Shown piece by piece: positions 8,479 through 18,042 of a stretch of 64,000 bases of DNA. The stretch is from Caenispirillum salinarum AK4 (lineage in GTDB: Bacteria > Pseudomonadota > Alphaproteobacteria > Rhodospirillales > Rhodospirillaceae). Within the stretch, counting starts at the first letter, position 1, and each line of letters starts with the position of its first letter. The notes under the pieces were generated by a model, which worked only from the letters and a program-made list of their open reading frames with translations, made no database searches and was not told the DNA's origin. The stretch is taken from NCBI RefSeq assembly GCF_000315795.1, contig NZ_ANHY01000006.1, forward strand, positions 310,001 to 374,000. Direction: 5' to 3'. Made by a program: the position numbers and the translations under genes.

Positions 8479-8665
8479 CGTGCGCTCTCCGGCGTATAAG
8501 GTCGACTGTCGCGTTCGGAAACAGATGATCCCCTGACTGCCGATACTGTTGCACGCTCGGGCGTTCTACGAAAGGAAAAGCTTACATGCGCCGGCCGGGT
8601 CATGGCGCGGTCCGGCCGGTTCCCCTAGACTGCCGCTCGCGTCCTAACGCCAGGGGAGAGGCCTT

Positions 8666-11338
8666 GTGTCCGTGAACATCGCCGACCGGTACCGCCGTTT
8701 CATGATCCACCTGGTGCGCGCCTGCTGCCGTGCGCGGTGGGCCGTGGTGGCGGCGGCGGTGGCGTTCACCGTCGTGTCGGCCTGGTTCGTGGCGAGCAAC
8801 CTGGCGGTGAATTCCGAAACCGAGGACATGCTGGACCCCGCCCTGCCCTTCCGCCAGCAGGCCAAGGAGTTGCGCGCCGCCTTCCCCGAACTGAGCCGCA
8901 CCCTGCTGGTGGTGGTGGAAGGAGAGACGCCCGAACTGGTGGAGCAGGCCGCGGGCCGCTTGGCCGAGGCCATGAGCCGCGACACGGTGTTCGACACCGT
9001 GTTCTATCCGGCCGCCGACCCCTTCTTCCGCCGTCACGGCCTGCTGTACCGCGATGTGGAGGCCCTGGAGGATACCGTCGACCGCCTGACCGAGGCGCAG
9101 CCGTTCCTGGGCCCTTTGTGGCAGGACCCGTCCCTGCGCGGCTTGGCCGGGCTTCTGGGCATGATGGCTGACAACCCCGAGCGCCTGACCGACGACGCGG
9201 CGGCGCAGCTCGACGACATCCTGACGCGGATGGCGGCGGTGGCGGAGGCGCGCGCCGGGGATGATCCCACGGCCGTGCTGTCGTGGCGCGGCGTGCTGGG
9301 CGGAGGCGGCGCCGCGGGCGGAGAGGCGGCGACAAGCGGCGAGGTCGATGCGCAGCCGCCGGTCGCAACCGCCCCTGTCCGCCGCATCATCGTTGCCCAG
9401 CCGGAGGTGGACTACACCGGCCTAGCGCCCGGCGCCACGGCGATCCGCACGCTGGAACGCCTGACCGACCGCCTGGACCTTGCGGCAGAGTACGGCGTAA
9501 CGGTTCACCGGACCGGGCCGGTGGCGCTCGCCTATGACGAACTGCAAAGCGTGCGCACCGGCATGGGCCTGTCGGGCCTCATCTCCCTGGGGCTGGTGGC
9601 GGTCCTGCTGTGGTTCGGCGTCAAGAGCGTGCGGATGGTGATCTCGGCCCTGTTGACCCTGGTGATGGGCTTGATCTGGACCACCGCCGTCGGCCTGTTC
9701 GTGGTCGGCTCCCTGAACCTGATCTCCGTTGCCTTCGCCGTGCTGTTCATCGGCCTGTCGGTGGACTTCGGCATCCACTTCTCGCTCCGCTACAAGGAAG
9801 GCCGGGACCACGGCCGCACCCACGCCCAGGCACTGGACGAGGCCGCCGGCGACGTGGGCGACAGCCTGACGCTCAGCGCCATCGCCGCCGCCATCGGCTT
9901 CTTCGCCTTCCTGCCCACCTCCTACGTCGGGCTGGCGGAACTGGGGCTCATTTCCGGCATGGGCATGGGCATCGCGCTGTTGGCGAACCTGACCGTGCTG
10001 CCCGCGCTGATCTCCATCATGCACCCGCGGCGCATCCGCCTGCCCCGCGGCCCTTCGGCGCGGCTGGTGCGGACGTTGGAAAACCACCCAAAGAGCATCG
10101 TCGGCACGGCAGCCGCCCTGGCGCTGGTTTCGGCGGTGCTCGCGCCCTTCGTGTCCTTCGACTTCGATCCGCTGAACCTCAAGGACCCGGAGGCACCATC
10201 GGTGCAGGCGCTGGACGACTTGATGGAAGCCGGCGACGTGAACTTCTACGCCGCCCAGGTCTTGGCCGAAGACCAGGCCGCCGCCGAGGCTCTGGCCGAG
10301 CGGCTGGGGGGCCTGGAGACGGTGCAGGAGGCGACCACCATCGCTGCCAGCGTACCGACCGAGCAGGAGGACAAACTTTACCTGGTGGACGAGGCGGCGC
10401 TGGTGCTCGGCGCGGCCTTCGCCGCCGACCGCCGGCCGCAGCCGGAAGGCGCAGACCTTGGGCAGGCGGTTTCCGACCTGCGCCAGACGCTCGACCGGCT
10501 TGCCGACGGCGCCGTTGAGCGCCCGCAGATCAGTGAGGCTGCGCGGCGCCTGCACGCTGTGCTGGGCGAGCTTCCGCCCGAGGAGGCCGAGGCAGCTCTC
10601 ATGCGCACCCTGCCCAAGGTGCTGGACGACCTGAACATGGCGCTTGAGGCGCAGCCCGTGGCGCTGGAGGACCTGCCCGCCGCCGTCACCACGCGCTGGC
10701 TGTCCCAGACGGGCCGGGCGCGGGTGGAGGTGGTTCCGGCCGTCGACGTCCATGACCGCTCGGCCCTGGCCGATTTCGTGGGCGAGGTGCGGTCCGTCGC
10801 GCCGGCGGTGACCGGTCCGCCGGTGACCATTCTGGAGGCCGGCCGCACAGTGCTGTGGTCGCTGTTCGAGGCCATGGCGATCTCGGCCGCCGCGACGGTG
10901 CTGCTGTTGCTGGTGGTGCTCCGGTCGGTGCGTGGCATCGTCTACGTCTTCGCGCCGCTGGGGCTGGCGACGCTGATGACGGCCGCCGTGTCGGTGGTGA
11001 TCGGCCTGCCGCTGAACTTCGCCAATGTGATCGTGCTGCCGCTGCTGTTCGGCCTGGGCGTTGCGAGCGCCATTCACATCGTGCAGCGTGCCCGCGCGAC
11101 AGGCCGGGCATCGGAGTTGCTGCACACGTCGACGCCGCGGGCGGTGGTGTACTCCACGCTGACCACCATCGGCAGCTTCGCCAGCCTGGCGCTCAGCGAT
11201 CACGCCGGGACGGCCAGCATGGGCATCCTGCTGACGGTGGCGGTCGGGCTGACGCTGTTGTGCACGCTGGTGGTGCTGCCGGCGCTCATGGCCGTCGCCC
11301 CCCTTCGGCGGCGCTGGGACGTGCACATCGGCGAGTAG
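8666..11338 (+). CDS. hpnN: Hopanoid RND-type transporter HpnN
   Basis: An 890-residue inner-membrane RND protein of the HpnN/MMPL type, with two repeated halves: one N-terminal helix, a large periplasmic loop and a helix bundle in each half. HpnN proteins move hopanoids to the outer membrane. The sequence fits: VDFGIHFSLRYKEGRDHG in the first bundle and FGLGVASAIHIVQRARATG in the second, matching positions in the repeat. The GTG at 8666 is chosen as the start because AGGGGAG lies 7 bases upstream. The gene stands alone but the window also holds hpnCDE. Length and hopanoid context favour HpnN over other RND exporters. Confidence 0.85.
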   Translation: MSVNIADRYRRFMIHLVRACCRARWAVVAAAVAFTVVSAWFVASNLAVNSETEDMLDPALPFRQQAKELRAAFPELSRTLLVVVEGETPELVEQAAGRLAEAMSRDTVFDTVFYPAADPFFRRHGLLYRDVEALEDTVDRLTEAQPFLGPLWQDPSLRGLAGLLGMMADNPERLTDDAAAQLDDILTRMAAVAEARAGDDPTAVLSWRGVLGGGGAAGGEAATSGEVDAQPPVATAPVRRIIVAQPEVDYTGLAPGATAIRTLERLTDRLDLAAEYGVTVHRTGPVALAYDELQSVRTGMGLSGLISLGLVAVLLWFGVKSVRMVISALLTLVMGLIWTTAVGLFVVGSLNLISVAFAVLFIGLSVDFGIHFSLRYKEGRDHGRTHAQALDEAAGDVGDSLTLSAIAAAIGFFAFLPTSYVGLAELGLISGMGMGIALLANLTVLPALISIMHPRRIRLPRGPSARLVRTLENHPKSIVGTAAALALVSAVLAPFVSFDFDPLNLKDPEAPSVQALDDLMEAGDVNFYAAQVLAEDQAAAEALAERLGGLETVQEATTIAASVPTEQEDKLYLVDEAALVLGAAFAADRRPQPEGADLGQAVSDLRQTLDRLADGAVERPQISEAARRLHAVLGELPPEEAEAALMRTLPKVLDDLNMALEAQPVALEDLPAAVTTRWLSQTGRARVEVVPAVDVHDRSALADFVGEVRSVAPAVTGPPVTILEAGRTVLWSLFEAMAISAAATVLLLLVVLRSVRGIVYVFAPLGLATLMTAAVSVVIGLPLNFANVIVLPLLFGLGVASAIHIVQRARATGRASELLHTSTPRAVVYSTLTTIGSFASLALSDHAGTASMGILLTVAVGLTLLCTLVVLPALMAVAPLRRRWDVHIGE

Positions 11339-11358
11339 CGTGTTCCGTCGACAAGAAA

Positions 11359-11386
11359 AAACGGCGGCCCGTGCGGACCGCCGTTT
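11359..11386. terminator. Bidirectional terminator between hpnN and livM
   Basis: AAACGGCGG (11359-11367) pairs with CCGCCGTTT (11378-11386). The T-run is best on the minus side (CCGCCGTTTTTTC), so it mainly ends livGFHM; on the plus side it has TTTCC. Confidence 0.75.
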
Positions 11387-11410
11387 CCTCGATGATGCGG
11401 ACGCGCCGCC

Positions 11411-12388
11411 CTACTCTCCGGCCGGAACCTTGCGCGGTCGGCCTTCCTTGGGCGTCGGATCGCTGGTGCGGCCCGCACCCATATCCTCGGGCAGCAGGCC
11501 CTGCGGACGGGTCAGCAGGATGACCTGCAGCAGGATCGCCACCAGCAGCACGCGCACCGCGCCCGCCTGGGCCTGCCACTCCGCCGGCAGATAGCCGGTC
11601 GCAAGCTCGGACCCCGACCAGACGAACCAGATCAGCACCGCGCCCAGGATGGCGCCCTTGTTATTGCCCGACCCGCCGGCAATCAGCATCACCCACACCA
11701 GGAAGGTGGCGAACAGCGGCTCGAACGCCTCGGGGCTGATGAAGCCGAAGTAATGGGCATACAGGCCGCCGGCCAGGCCCATGACGGTGGAGCCCACCAC
11801 GAAGGCCTCAAGCCGGAAGCGCTGGATGTTCTTTCCCGCCGCCATGACGCCGTTCTCGTTCTCGCGGATGGCGCGCAGCACGCGGCCCCAGGGGCTCTTG
11901 CGGGCGGCTTCCATCAGCAGGTAGACGACCACCAGAACGACGATGATGCCGATCAGGAAGGCCAGCGGGCTATCAAGGCCGAGGGGCTTCGGGATCGCGG
12001 GAATGCCGCGCACGCCGTTGGTCAGCCAGTCCTCGTTCTTCAGCAGAAGCCGGATGATTTCAGCGATGCCGATGGTGGCGATGGCCAGATAGTCGGTGCG
12101 CAATCGCATGGTCACCCAGCCGATCACCACCGACAGCAGCCCCGACATGATGACGGCCACCAGGAGGCCGACCGGCGTCGGCAGATCGAAACCGCCGACG
12201 AAGCTGTTGCTGGGGGCGGCCGTCAGGATCGCCGTCGAATACGCGCCGATGGCGAAGAACCCGGCGATGCCGATGTTGAACTGGCCGGTGAAACCCCATT
12301 GAAGGTTGAGGCCCAGCGACAGGATTCCGTAGATGCCCGCCAGCGTCAGCAGCGAGATCCCGTAGAAAAGCAGTCCGGACAGTTCCAT
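11411..12388 (-). CDS. livM: Branched-chain amino acid ABC transporter permease LivM
   Basis: A 325-residue polytopic permease of the LivM family, one of the two membrane subunits of a leucine/isoleucine/valine (or amide) importer. Family stretches include LSLGLNLQWGFTGQFNIG near the N-terminus and ENENGVMAAGKNIQRFRLEAFVVG, the cytoplasmic coupling region contacting the ATPases. The charged tail ends TPKEGRPRKVPAGE. The ATG at 12388 overlaps the livH stop by one base (TGATG). The order on the minus strand is livG-livF-livH-livM. The actual substrate is unknown because no binding protein is encoded nearby. Confidence 0.85.
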   Translation of the reverse strand: MELSGLLFYGISLLTLAGIYGILSLGLNLQWGFTGQFNIGIAGFFAIGAYSTAILTAAPSNSFVGGFDLPTPVGLLVAVIMSGLLSVVIGWVTMRLRTDYLAIATIGIAEIIRLLLKNEDWLTNGVRGIPAIPKPLGLDSPLAFLIGIIVVLVVVYLLMEAARKSPWGRVLRAIRENENGVMAAGKNIQRFRLEAFVVGSTVMGLAGGLYAHYFGFISPEAFEPLFATFLVWVMLIAGGSGNNKGAILGAVLIWFVWSGSELATGYLPAEWQAQAGAVRVLLVAILLQVILLTRPQGLLPEDMGAGRTSDPTPKEGRPRKVPAGE

Positions 12389-13245
12389 CACGCTTGCCCC
12401 TTGAAAATACCCTGGGGACGCCAGATCAGCATGGCGACCATGATCGCGAAGGCCACGGCGGGCTTGTAGACCGGCGGCATGACCATGGTGGACAGCTCCA
12501 TGGCGATGCCGATCACCATGCCGCCGGCAATGGCGCCATAGGGCTTGCCGATGCCGCCCAGAATCGTGGCGGCGAAGACCGGCAGCAGGATGTTCCAGCC
12601 CATCACCGGGTGAAGCTGGGCGTCCATGCCCAGGAAAACGCCCGCGGCCGTCGCCAGGCAGCCGGCAAGAATCCAGGTCCACATCACCACGCGCTCGGCC
12701 GGGATGCCACAGGCCGCCGCCAGGTCCACGTTGTCGGACATGGCGCGCATGGCCTTGCCCATCTTGGTGTGCGACAGGAACATGTGCACCACCAGCACCA
12801 GCACGATGGCCCCACCGACGATGAGCAGGTGGTCGGGCTTCACCACGATGTCGCCCCAGCGGTAGGGCATCTGGATGCCCTTGGCGAACACCTGGTTGTT
12901 GGGGCCGAAGATCAGCTGGATCAGGCTGCGCAGGCCCAGCGCCATGCCGAAGCTGGAGATCAGCAGGATCACGGGCGCGGTCCGCCGCAGCCGCCGGTAG
13001 ATGGTCTGGTCGATGACCACGGCGATGACGGCGGTGATCGCCATGGCGATGGGCAGGGCCACCAGCACGGGGAGGCCCAGGCTGACCACGGCCAACGCGG
13101 AGAACGCGCCCAGGGTCATGATGTCGCCGTGGGCGAAGTGGGCGAAGCGCAGGATGCCGAAGATCAGCGACACGCCGATGGCGCCCAGCGTCAGGATGCT
13201 GCCCAGCACCACGCCGTAGACGAGCAGTTGCAGAAAGTCGATCAC
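12388..13245 (-). CDS. livH: Branched-chain amino acid ABC transporter permease LivH
   Basis: A 285-residue membrane permease of the LivH family. The family segment GVSLIFGILRFAHFAHGDIMTLGAF near the N-terminus and ILGGIGKPYGAIAGG near the C-terminus are visible. It forms the heteromeric membrane channel with LivM. It is 15 bases downstream of livF and overlaps livM by one base, so all four genes form one operon. Confidence 0.85.
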   Translation of the reverse strand: MIDFLQLLVYGVVLGSILTLGAIGVSLIFGILRFAHFAHGDIMTLGAFSALAVVSLGLPVLVALPIAMAITAVIAVVIDQTIYRRLRRTAPVILLISSFGMALGLRSLIQLIFGPNNQVFAKGIQMPYRWGDIVVKPDHLLIVGGAIVLVLVVHMFLSHTKMGKAMRAMSDNVDLAAACGIPAERVVMWTWILAGCLATAAGVFLGMDAQLHPVMGWNILLPVFAATILGGIGKPYGAIAGGMVIGIAMELSTMVMPPVYKPAVAFAIMVAMLIWRPQGIFKGQA

Positions 13246-13260
13246 AATGAAATTCCCCCG

Positions 13261-13965
13261 TCAGCCGCCCAGGAACACTTCGGACACTTCCTCGTTGGCG
13301 AGGAGGTTGGCGCCGGTGTCGGTGATGCGGTTGCGGCCGGTGGTGAGCACGTAGCCCCGGTCGGCGATGTGCAGGGCCTGGCGGGCGTTCTGCTCCACCA
13401 TCAGGATGCCGACGCCGGTCTTGTTGATGGCCTTCACCTGCTCGAACGTCTGGTCGATGAACAGCGGCGACAAGCCGGCCGTCGGCTCGTCGAGCAGCAG
13501 AAGCTTGGGCTCCAGCATGAGCGCGCGGCCCATGGCGACCATCTGCCGCTCGCCACCCGACATGAGGCCCGCCTGCTGCTTGCGGCGTTCCGCCAGGCGC
13601 GGGAACAGCTCGAAGATCCACTCCATCTGCCTGGAGTAGTCGTCCTTGCGCAGGTAGGCGCCCATTTCCAGGTTCTCCAGCACGGTCATGCTGGGGAACA
13701 CGTTGCGCTCCTGCGGGACGTAGGAGATGCCCTTGCCCACAAGCTGGTCGGGGCGCAGGTGGGTGATGTCCTCGCCGTCGAAGGTCATCGTGCCGTCGTT
13801 GATCTTCAGCATGCCGAAGGCGGCCTTCAGCAGCGTCGACTTGCCCGCACCGTTGGGACCGATGATGACGACGATCTCGTCGCGGTCGGCGGTCAGGTCG
13901 ACGCCGTTCAGGATGTTCATCCCGCCGTAGCCGCCGTGAATCTGCTTGATGTCGAGAAGGCTCAT
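13261..13965 (-). CDS. livF: Branched-chain amino acid ABC transporter ATPase LivF
   Basis: A 234-residue ATPase. Walker A GPNGAGKS, signature MSGGERQM, Walker B LLLLDEP and the switch His region are in the expected places. The EQNARQALHIADRGYVL stretch is typical of LivF. The open frame extends upstream, but the ATG at 13965 overlaps the livG stop (ATGA) and gives the usual LivF length. It pairs with LivG to power LivHM. Confidence 0.9.
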   Translation of the reverse strand: MSLLDIKQIHGGYGGMNILNGVDLTADRDEIVVIIGPNGAGKSTLLKAAFGMLKINDGTMTFDGEDITHLRPDQLVGKGISYVPQERNVFPSMTVLENLEMGAYLRKDDYSRQMEWIFELFPRLAERRKQQAGLMSGGERQMVAMGRALMLEPKLLLLDEPTAGLSPLFIDQTFEQVKAINKTGVGILMVEQNARQALHIADRGYVLTTGRNRITDTGANLLANEEVSEVFLGG

Positions 13966-14738
13966 GCTTCCACCCCGCCGCTCATGCCGCCGCCCAGGTA
14001 CGCCTCGCGCACCTGTTGGTCGGCCTTCACCTGGTCCATCGTGCCCTGGGTCAGCACGGTGCCCTGGGCCATGACGACCACGGGGTCGCACAGCTTGGCG
14101 ATGAGGTCCATGTCGTGCTCGATGATGCAGAAGGTGTAGCCGCGTTCCGTGTTCAGGCGCTGCACCGCGTCGGTGATCTTCTTGAGCAGCGTCCGGTTCA
14201 CGCCGGCGCCCGGCTCGTCCAGCAGGACCACCTTGGCGTCGGTCATCATGGTCCGGCCCAGTTCAACGAGCTTCTTCTGGCCGCCCGAGAGATTGCCCGC
14301 CACCTCGTCGGCGACGTGGGTGATTTCCAGGAAGTCCAGCACCTCGTCGACCTTTTCGGCGATGCGCTTGTCTTCTGCCGACACCCGGCCCCGGCGGAAC
14401 CACGCGGAGAACAGGCTTTCGCCCGACTGCCCGGCGGGCACCAGCATCAGGTTTTCGCGCACCGTCATGCGCGAAAACTCCTGCGGAATCTGGAAGGTGC
14501 GAACGAGCCCCTTGTGGAAGCGTTCGTGCGGTGCCAGTTGGGTGATGTCCTCGCCATCCAGGACGATGCGCCCTTCGGTCGGCGCTACGAAACCGGCGAC
14601 GATGCTGAAAAGCGTCGTCTTGCCCGCCCCGTTCGGGCCGATCAGGCCGGTCACGGAACCCTTCTCGATGTCGAAGGAACATGCGTGAACCGCCTGGATG
14701 CCGCCGAAGGACTTTGAGACGTTCTCGATCCGTATCAA
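13962..14738 (-). CDS. livG: Branched-chain amino acid ABC transporter ATPase LivG
   Basis: A 258-residue ATPase with Walker A GPNGAGKT, signature LSGGQKK, Walker B VVLLDEP and the D-loop GAGVNRTL typical of LivG. It is first in the operon livGFHM; GGGAG lies upstream of the ATG. The 188-bp gap to uvrA holds the divergent promoters. The gene for the periplasmic binding protein (livJ/livK type), often next to these genes, is not in the window. Confidence 0.88.
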   Translation of the reverse strand: MIRIENVSKSFGGIQAVHACSFDIEKGSVTGLIGPNGAGKTTLFSIVAGFVAPTEGRIVLDGEDITQLAPHERFHKGLVRTFQIPQEFSRMTVRENLMLVPAGQSGESLFSAWFRRGRVSAEDKRIAEKVDEVLDFLEITHVADEVAGNLSGGQKKLVELGRTMMTDAKVVLLDEPGAGVNRTLLKKITDAVQRLNTERGYTFCIIEHDMDLIAKLCDPVVVMAQGTVLTQGTMDQVKADQQVREAYLGGGMSGGVEA

Positions 14739-14844
14739 AGTTTAACAGCTCCCTGTACGTCTTTCGGCCCTCTGGGGCCATTCGGGCGGTCATAGCGGAA
14801 GACACTCGCCATGACAATGCCGAATGCCCGACTGTTGCCAGGGG

Positions 14845-14858
14845 CGAACGAATGTTCC
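14845..14858 (+). promoter_or_regulatory. LexA-like SOS box upstream of uvrA
   Basis: CGAACGAATGTTCC is a palindrome (GAAC-N4-GTTC) that fits the Gram-positive SOS consensus CGAACRNRYGTTYC exactly, rather than the usual alphaproteobacterial direct repeat GTTC-N7-GTTC. It ends 5 bases before a good -35 element for uvrA, a classical SOS gene. Confidence 0.5.
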
Positions 14859-14863
14859 AACCC

Positions 14864-14892
14864 TTGGCAGGAGGCCACGTTCGGGCCATATA
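14864..14892 (+). promoter_or_regulatory. Predicted sigma70 promoter of uvrA
   Basis: -35 TTGGCA (14864-14869), 17-base spacer, -10 CATATA (14887-14892). The transcript would begin about 30 bases before the uvrA ATG. Confidence 0.6.
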
Positions 14893-14926
14893 GGGGTGCT
14901 TTCAGGACAAACGGTGAATCGAACCC

Positions 14927-17776
14927 ATGCACGAGATCGTCGTACGCGGCGCGCGCGAGCACAACCTTCAGAACGTCGACGTCACCCTACCCCGCGACAA
15001 GCTGATCGTGATTACGGGGCTTTCGGGCTCGGGCAAGTCGTCTCTGGCGTTCGACACCATCTATGCGGAAGGCCAGCGGCGGTACGTCGAAAGCCTGTCC
15101 GCCTACGCGCGCCAGTTCCTGGAGCTGATGCAGAAGCCCGATGTGGAAAGCATCGAGGGCCTGTCGCCGGCGATCTCCATCGAGCAGAAGACCACCTCGA
15201 AGAATCCGCGTTCCACAGTGGGCACGGTGACCGAGATCTACGACTACATGCGCCTGCTATGGGCGCGCATCGGCGTGCCCCACAGCCCGGCCACGGGCCT
15301 GCCCATCGAAAGCCAGACGGTCAGCCAGATGGTCGACCGCATCATGGAGATGGGCGACGGCACCCGCCTCTACCTGCTGGCCCCCATCGTGCGCGGCCGC
15401 AAGGGCGAGTACCGCAAGGAAATGCGCGAGCTTCAGGCCAAGGGCTTCCAGCGCCTGAAGGTCGACGGCGAGATGTACGAGATCGACGAGGTCCCGGCCC
15501 TCAACAAGAAGCTCAAGCACGACATCGAGGTCGTGGTCGACCGCGTGGTGGTGAAGGAGGGCATCGAGAGCCGCCTCGCCGACTCGTTGGAAACCGCACT
15601 CGAACTCACCGACGGCCTGGCCTTTGCCGAGGACGCGCGGTCGGGCGAGCGCACCACGTTCTCGGCCAAGTTCGCCTGCCCCGTCAGCGGTTTCACCATT
15701 GATGAGATCGAGCCGCGGCTGTTCTCCTTCAACAACCCCTTCGGCGCCTGCCCCACCTGCGACGGCCTGGGGCTGAAGATGTATTTCGATCCCATGCTTG
15801 TGGTGCCCGACGAGCGGAAGACGCTGCGGCAGGGCGCCGTCGCACCGTGGGCCATGACCGGCCAGGTCTCGCCCTACTACCAGCAGGCCCTGCAAAGCGT
15901 CGCCGAGCATTTCGAGTGCGACATGGAGACGCCGTGGAAGGACCTGCCGGAAAAGGTGCGCGAGGTCATCCTTCACGGCTCGGGCGGCGAGCCCATCCGC
16001 ATGCAGTACCGCGACGGCACCCGGTCCTTCACCACGGAGCGGCCGTTCGAGGGCGTCATCCCCAACATCGGCCGGCGCTACCGCGAGACCGAGTCGCAGA
16101 ACATGCGGGACGAGTTGGACAAGTACCGCGCCTCCGCCCCCTGCGAGGCCTGCAACGGCAAGCGCCTGAAGCCCGAGGCGCTGGCGGTGAAGGTGGCCGG
16201 CGAGGACATCTCGGCCATTACCGACCTGTCCATCGGCGGGGCGCGGCAGTGGTTCGAGACGCTGTCGCCGCACCTCAAGCCCCAGGACCAGGAGATCGCC
16301 AGCCGCATCCTGCGCGAGATCAACGAGCGGCTGACATTCCTGAACAACGTGGGGCTTGAGTATCTGACCCTGTCGCGCACCTCCGGCACTCTGTCGGGCG
16401 GGGAGAGCCAGCGCATCCGGCTGGCCTCGCAGATCGGGTCGGGCCTGACGGGCGTGCTTTATGTGCTGGACGAGCCCTCCATCGGCCTGCACCAGCGCGA
16501 TAACGACCGCCTGCTGGCCACCCTCAAGCGCCTGCGCGACATCGGCAACACGGTGATCGTGGTCGAGCATGACGAGGACGCCATTCGCTCTGCCGATCAT
16601 CTGGTGGACATGGGGCCCGGCGCCGGGCTGCACGGCGGCACCATCGTCTCGCAGGGCACCCCGGACCATGTGATGAACGACGACGCCTCGCTGACCGGGC
16701 AGTACCTCACGGGCAAGAAGTTCGTGCCGGTTCCGGCGCAGCGCCGCACGGGCAACGGCAAGAGTCTGTCCGTGGTCGGCGCGAAGGCGAACAACCTTCA
16801 GGACGTGACGGCCGACTTCCCGCTGGGCACCTTCACCTGCGTGACCGGCGTGTCGGGCGGCGGCAAGTCGTCGCTGGTGATCGAGACGCTCTACAAGGGC
16901 CTGGCCCGCACCCTTCACGGCGCGCGCGAGCATCCGGCGCCGCACGACCGCATCGACGGCATCGTGCACATCGACAAGATCGTCGACATCGACCAGAGCC
17001 CCATCGGCCGCACCCCGCGCTCCAACCCCGCGACCTACTGCGGCGCCTTCACGCCCATCCGCGACTGGTTCGCCGGGCTGCCGGAGGCCAAGGCGCGCGG
17101 CTACAAGCCGGGGCGGTTTTCCTTCAACGTCAAGGGCGGTCGCTGCGAGGCGTGCCAGGGCGACGGCCTCATCAAGATCGAGATGCATTTCCTGCCGGAC
17201 GTCTACGTCACCTGCGACGTCTGCAAGGGCAAGCGCTACAACCGCGAGACCCTGGAGGTCACCTACCGTGGCAAGTCCATCGCCGATGTCCTTGATATGA
17301 CGGTGGAAGAGGCGGCCGAGTTCTTCAAGGCCGTCCCCGCCATCCGCGACAAGATGGAGCTTCTGAAGCAGGTCGGCCTCGGCTACATTCACCTGGGGCA
17401 GCAGGCGACCACCCTGTCGGGCGGCGAGGCGCAGCGCGTGAAACTGGCGAAGGAACTGTCGCGCCGCGCCACCGGCCGCACGCTCTACATCCTGGACGAG
17501 CCCACCACCGGCCTGCACTTCGAGGACGTCCGCAAGCTGCTGGAGGTGCTGCATCATCTGGTGGACCAGGGCAACACGGTGGTCGTGATCGAGCACAACC
17601 TGGAGGTCATCAAGACCGCCGACTGGATCATCGACATCGGCCCCGAAGGCGGCTCGGGCGGTGGGCGCATCGTGGCGGCGGGCACGCCGGAAGAGGTCGC
17701 CAAGGCCCCCGAAAGCCACACCGGCCATTACCTGGAGCCCTACCTGACCAACGTGGCGACCCGGCTGCGGGCGTGA
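14927..17776 (+). CDS. uvrA: Excinuclease ABC subunit A
   Basis: A 949-residue DNA-damage recognition ATPase of nucleotide excision repair; it loads UvrB at lesions. Two ABC ATPase modules are present: first Walker [10 protein letters not shown] near residue 32, first signature LSGGESQRI; second Walker [10 protein letters not shown], second signature [12 protein letters not shown]. Zinc-binding pairs appear as [16 protein letters not shown] and CEACQGDG with CDVCKG. Length is normal. It is a single gene, divergent from livG, and is probably SOS-controlled through the palindrome upstream. Confidence 0.97.
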   Translation: MHEIVVRGAREHNLQNVDVTLPRDKLIVITGLSGSGKSSLAFDTIYAEGQRRYVESLSAYARQFLELMQKPDVESIEGLSPAISIEQKTTSKNPRSTVGTVTEIYDYMRLLWARIGVPHSPATGLPIESQTVSQMVDRIMEMGDGTRLYLLAPIVRGRKGEYRKEMRELQAKGFQRLKVDGEMYEIDEVPALNKKLKHDIEVVVDRVVVKEGIESRLADSLETALELTDGLAFAEDARSGERTTFSAKFACPVSGFTIDEIEPRLFSFNNPFGACPTCDGLGLKMYFDPMLVVPDERKTLRQGAVAPWAMTGQVSPYYQQALQSVAEHFECDMETPWKDLPEKVREVILHGSGGEPIRMQYRDGTRSFTTERPFEGVIPNIGRRYRETESQNMRDELDKYRASAPCEACNGKRLKPEALAVKVAGEDISAITDLSIGGARQWFETLSPHLKPQDQEIASRILREINERLTFLNNVGLEYLTLSRTSGTLSGGESQRIRLASQIGSGLTGVLYVLDEPSIGLHQRDNDRLLATLKRLRDIGNTVIVVEHDEDAIRSADHLVDMGPGAGLHGGTIVSQGTPDHVMNDDASLTGQYLTGKKFVPVPAQRRTGNGKSLSVVGAKANNLQDVTADFPLGTFTCVTGVSGGGKSSLVIETLYKGLARTLHGAREHPAPHDRIDGIVHIDKIVDIDQSPIGRTPRSNPATYCGAFTPIRDWFAGLPEAKARGYKPGRFSFNVKGGRCEACQGDGLIKIEMHFLPDVYVTCDVCKGKRYNRETLEVTYRGKSIADVLDMTVEEAAEFFKAVPAIRDKMELLKQVGLGYIHLGQQATTLSGGEAQRVKLAKELSRRATGRTLYILDEPTTGLHFEDVRKLLEVLHHLVDQGNTVVVIEHNLEVIKTADWIIDIGPEGGSGGGRIVAAGTPEEVAKAPESHTGHYLEPYLTNVATRLRA

Positions 17777-17855
17777 GTCTGCTTTCGAAGCGCTCGGGAA
17801 GCTGTTCGACGTTCTCCGCAGCACAGGCGTCGGGCTGGCAAACGCCGGAGGTGGG

Positions 17856-17878
17856 CCCCTGCTTTCACAGGGGTGACG
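17856..17878 (+). repeat. REP-like palindromic unit 1
   Basis: A hairpin CCCCTG-CTTTCA-CAGGGG followed by TGACG. It is related to the unit at 17917-17939 in inverted orientation: 18 of 23 positions match and four of the five differences are two compensated base pairs. It lies in the gap between convergent uvrA and the M48 lipoprotein gene. Confidence 0.7.
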
Positions 17879-17916
17879 CCTTTTTCCAATCAGTTGATTT
17901 AGAGAAAGGAATCGTT

Positions 17917-17939
17917 CGTCATTCCTGCGAAAGCAGGAA
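17917..17939 (-). repeat. REP-like palindromic unit 2 (inverted)
   Basis: The stem-loop ATTCCTGC-GAAA-GCAGGAAT (17921-17940) preceded by CGTC. Read on the minus strand it is TTCCTGCTTTCGCAGGAA plus TGACG, the same architecture as unit 1. The pair forms an inverted REP doublet about 85 bp across, a common extragenic arrangement between convergent genes. Confidence 0.7.
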
Positions 17940-18042
17940 TCTACATCCACTGCTGGCCATCCTACCGCGCTCCCATCGGGGGAACGTCCACCAACGGAGC
18001 CTAGCGCCTCCCAAGCACCTGCTTTAAGCAGCGTCCCCGTTC

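Noticed and set aside
9422-11326. A 634-codon minus-strand frame opposite hpnN
   Set aside because: Gln/His/Arg-rich, no domain, mirrors the RND gene.
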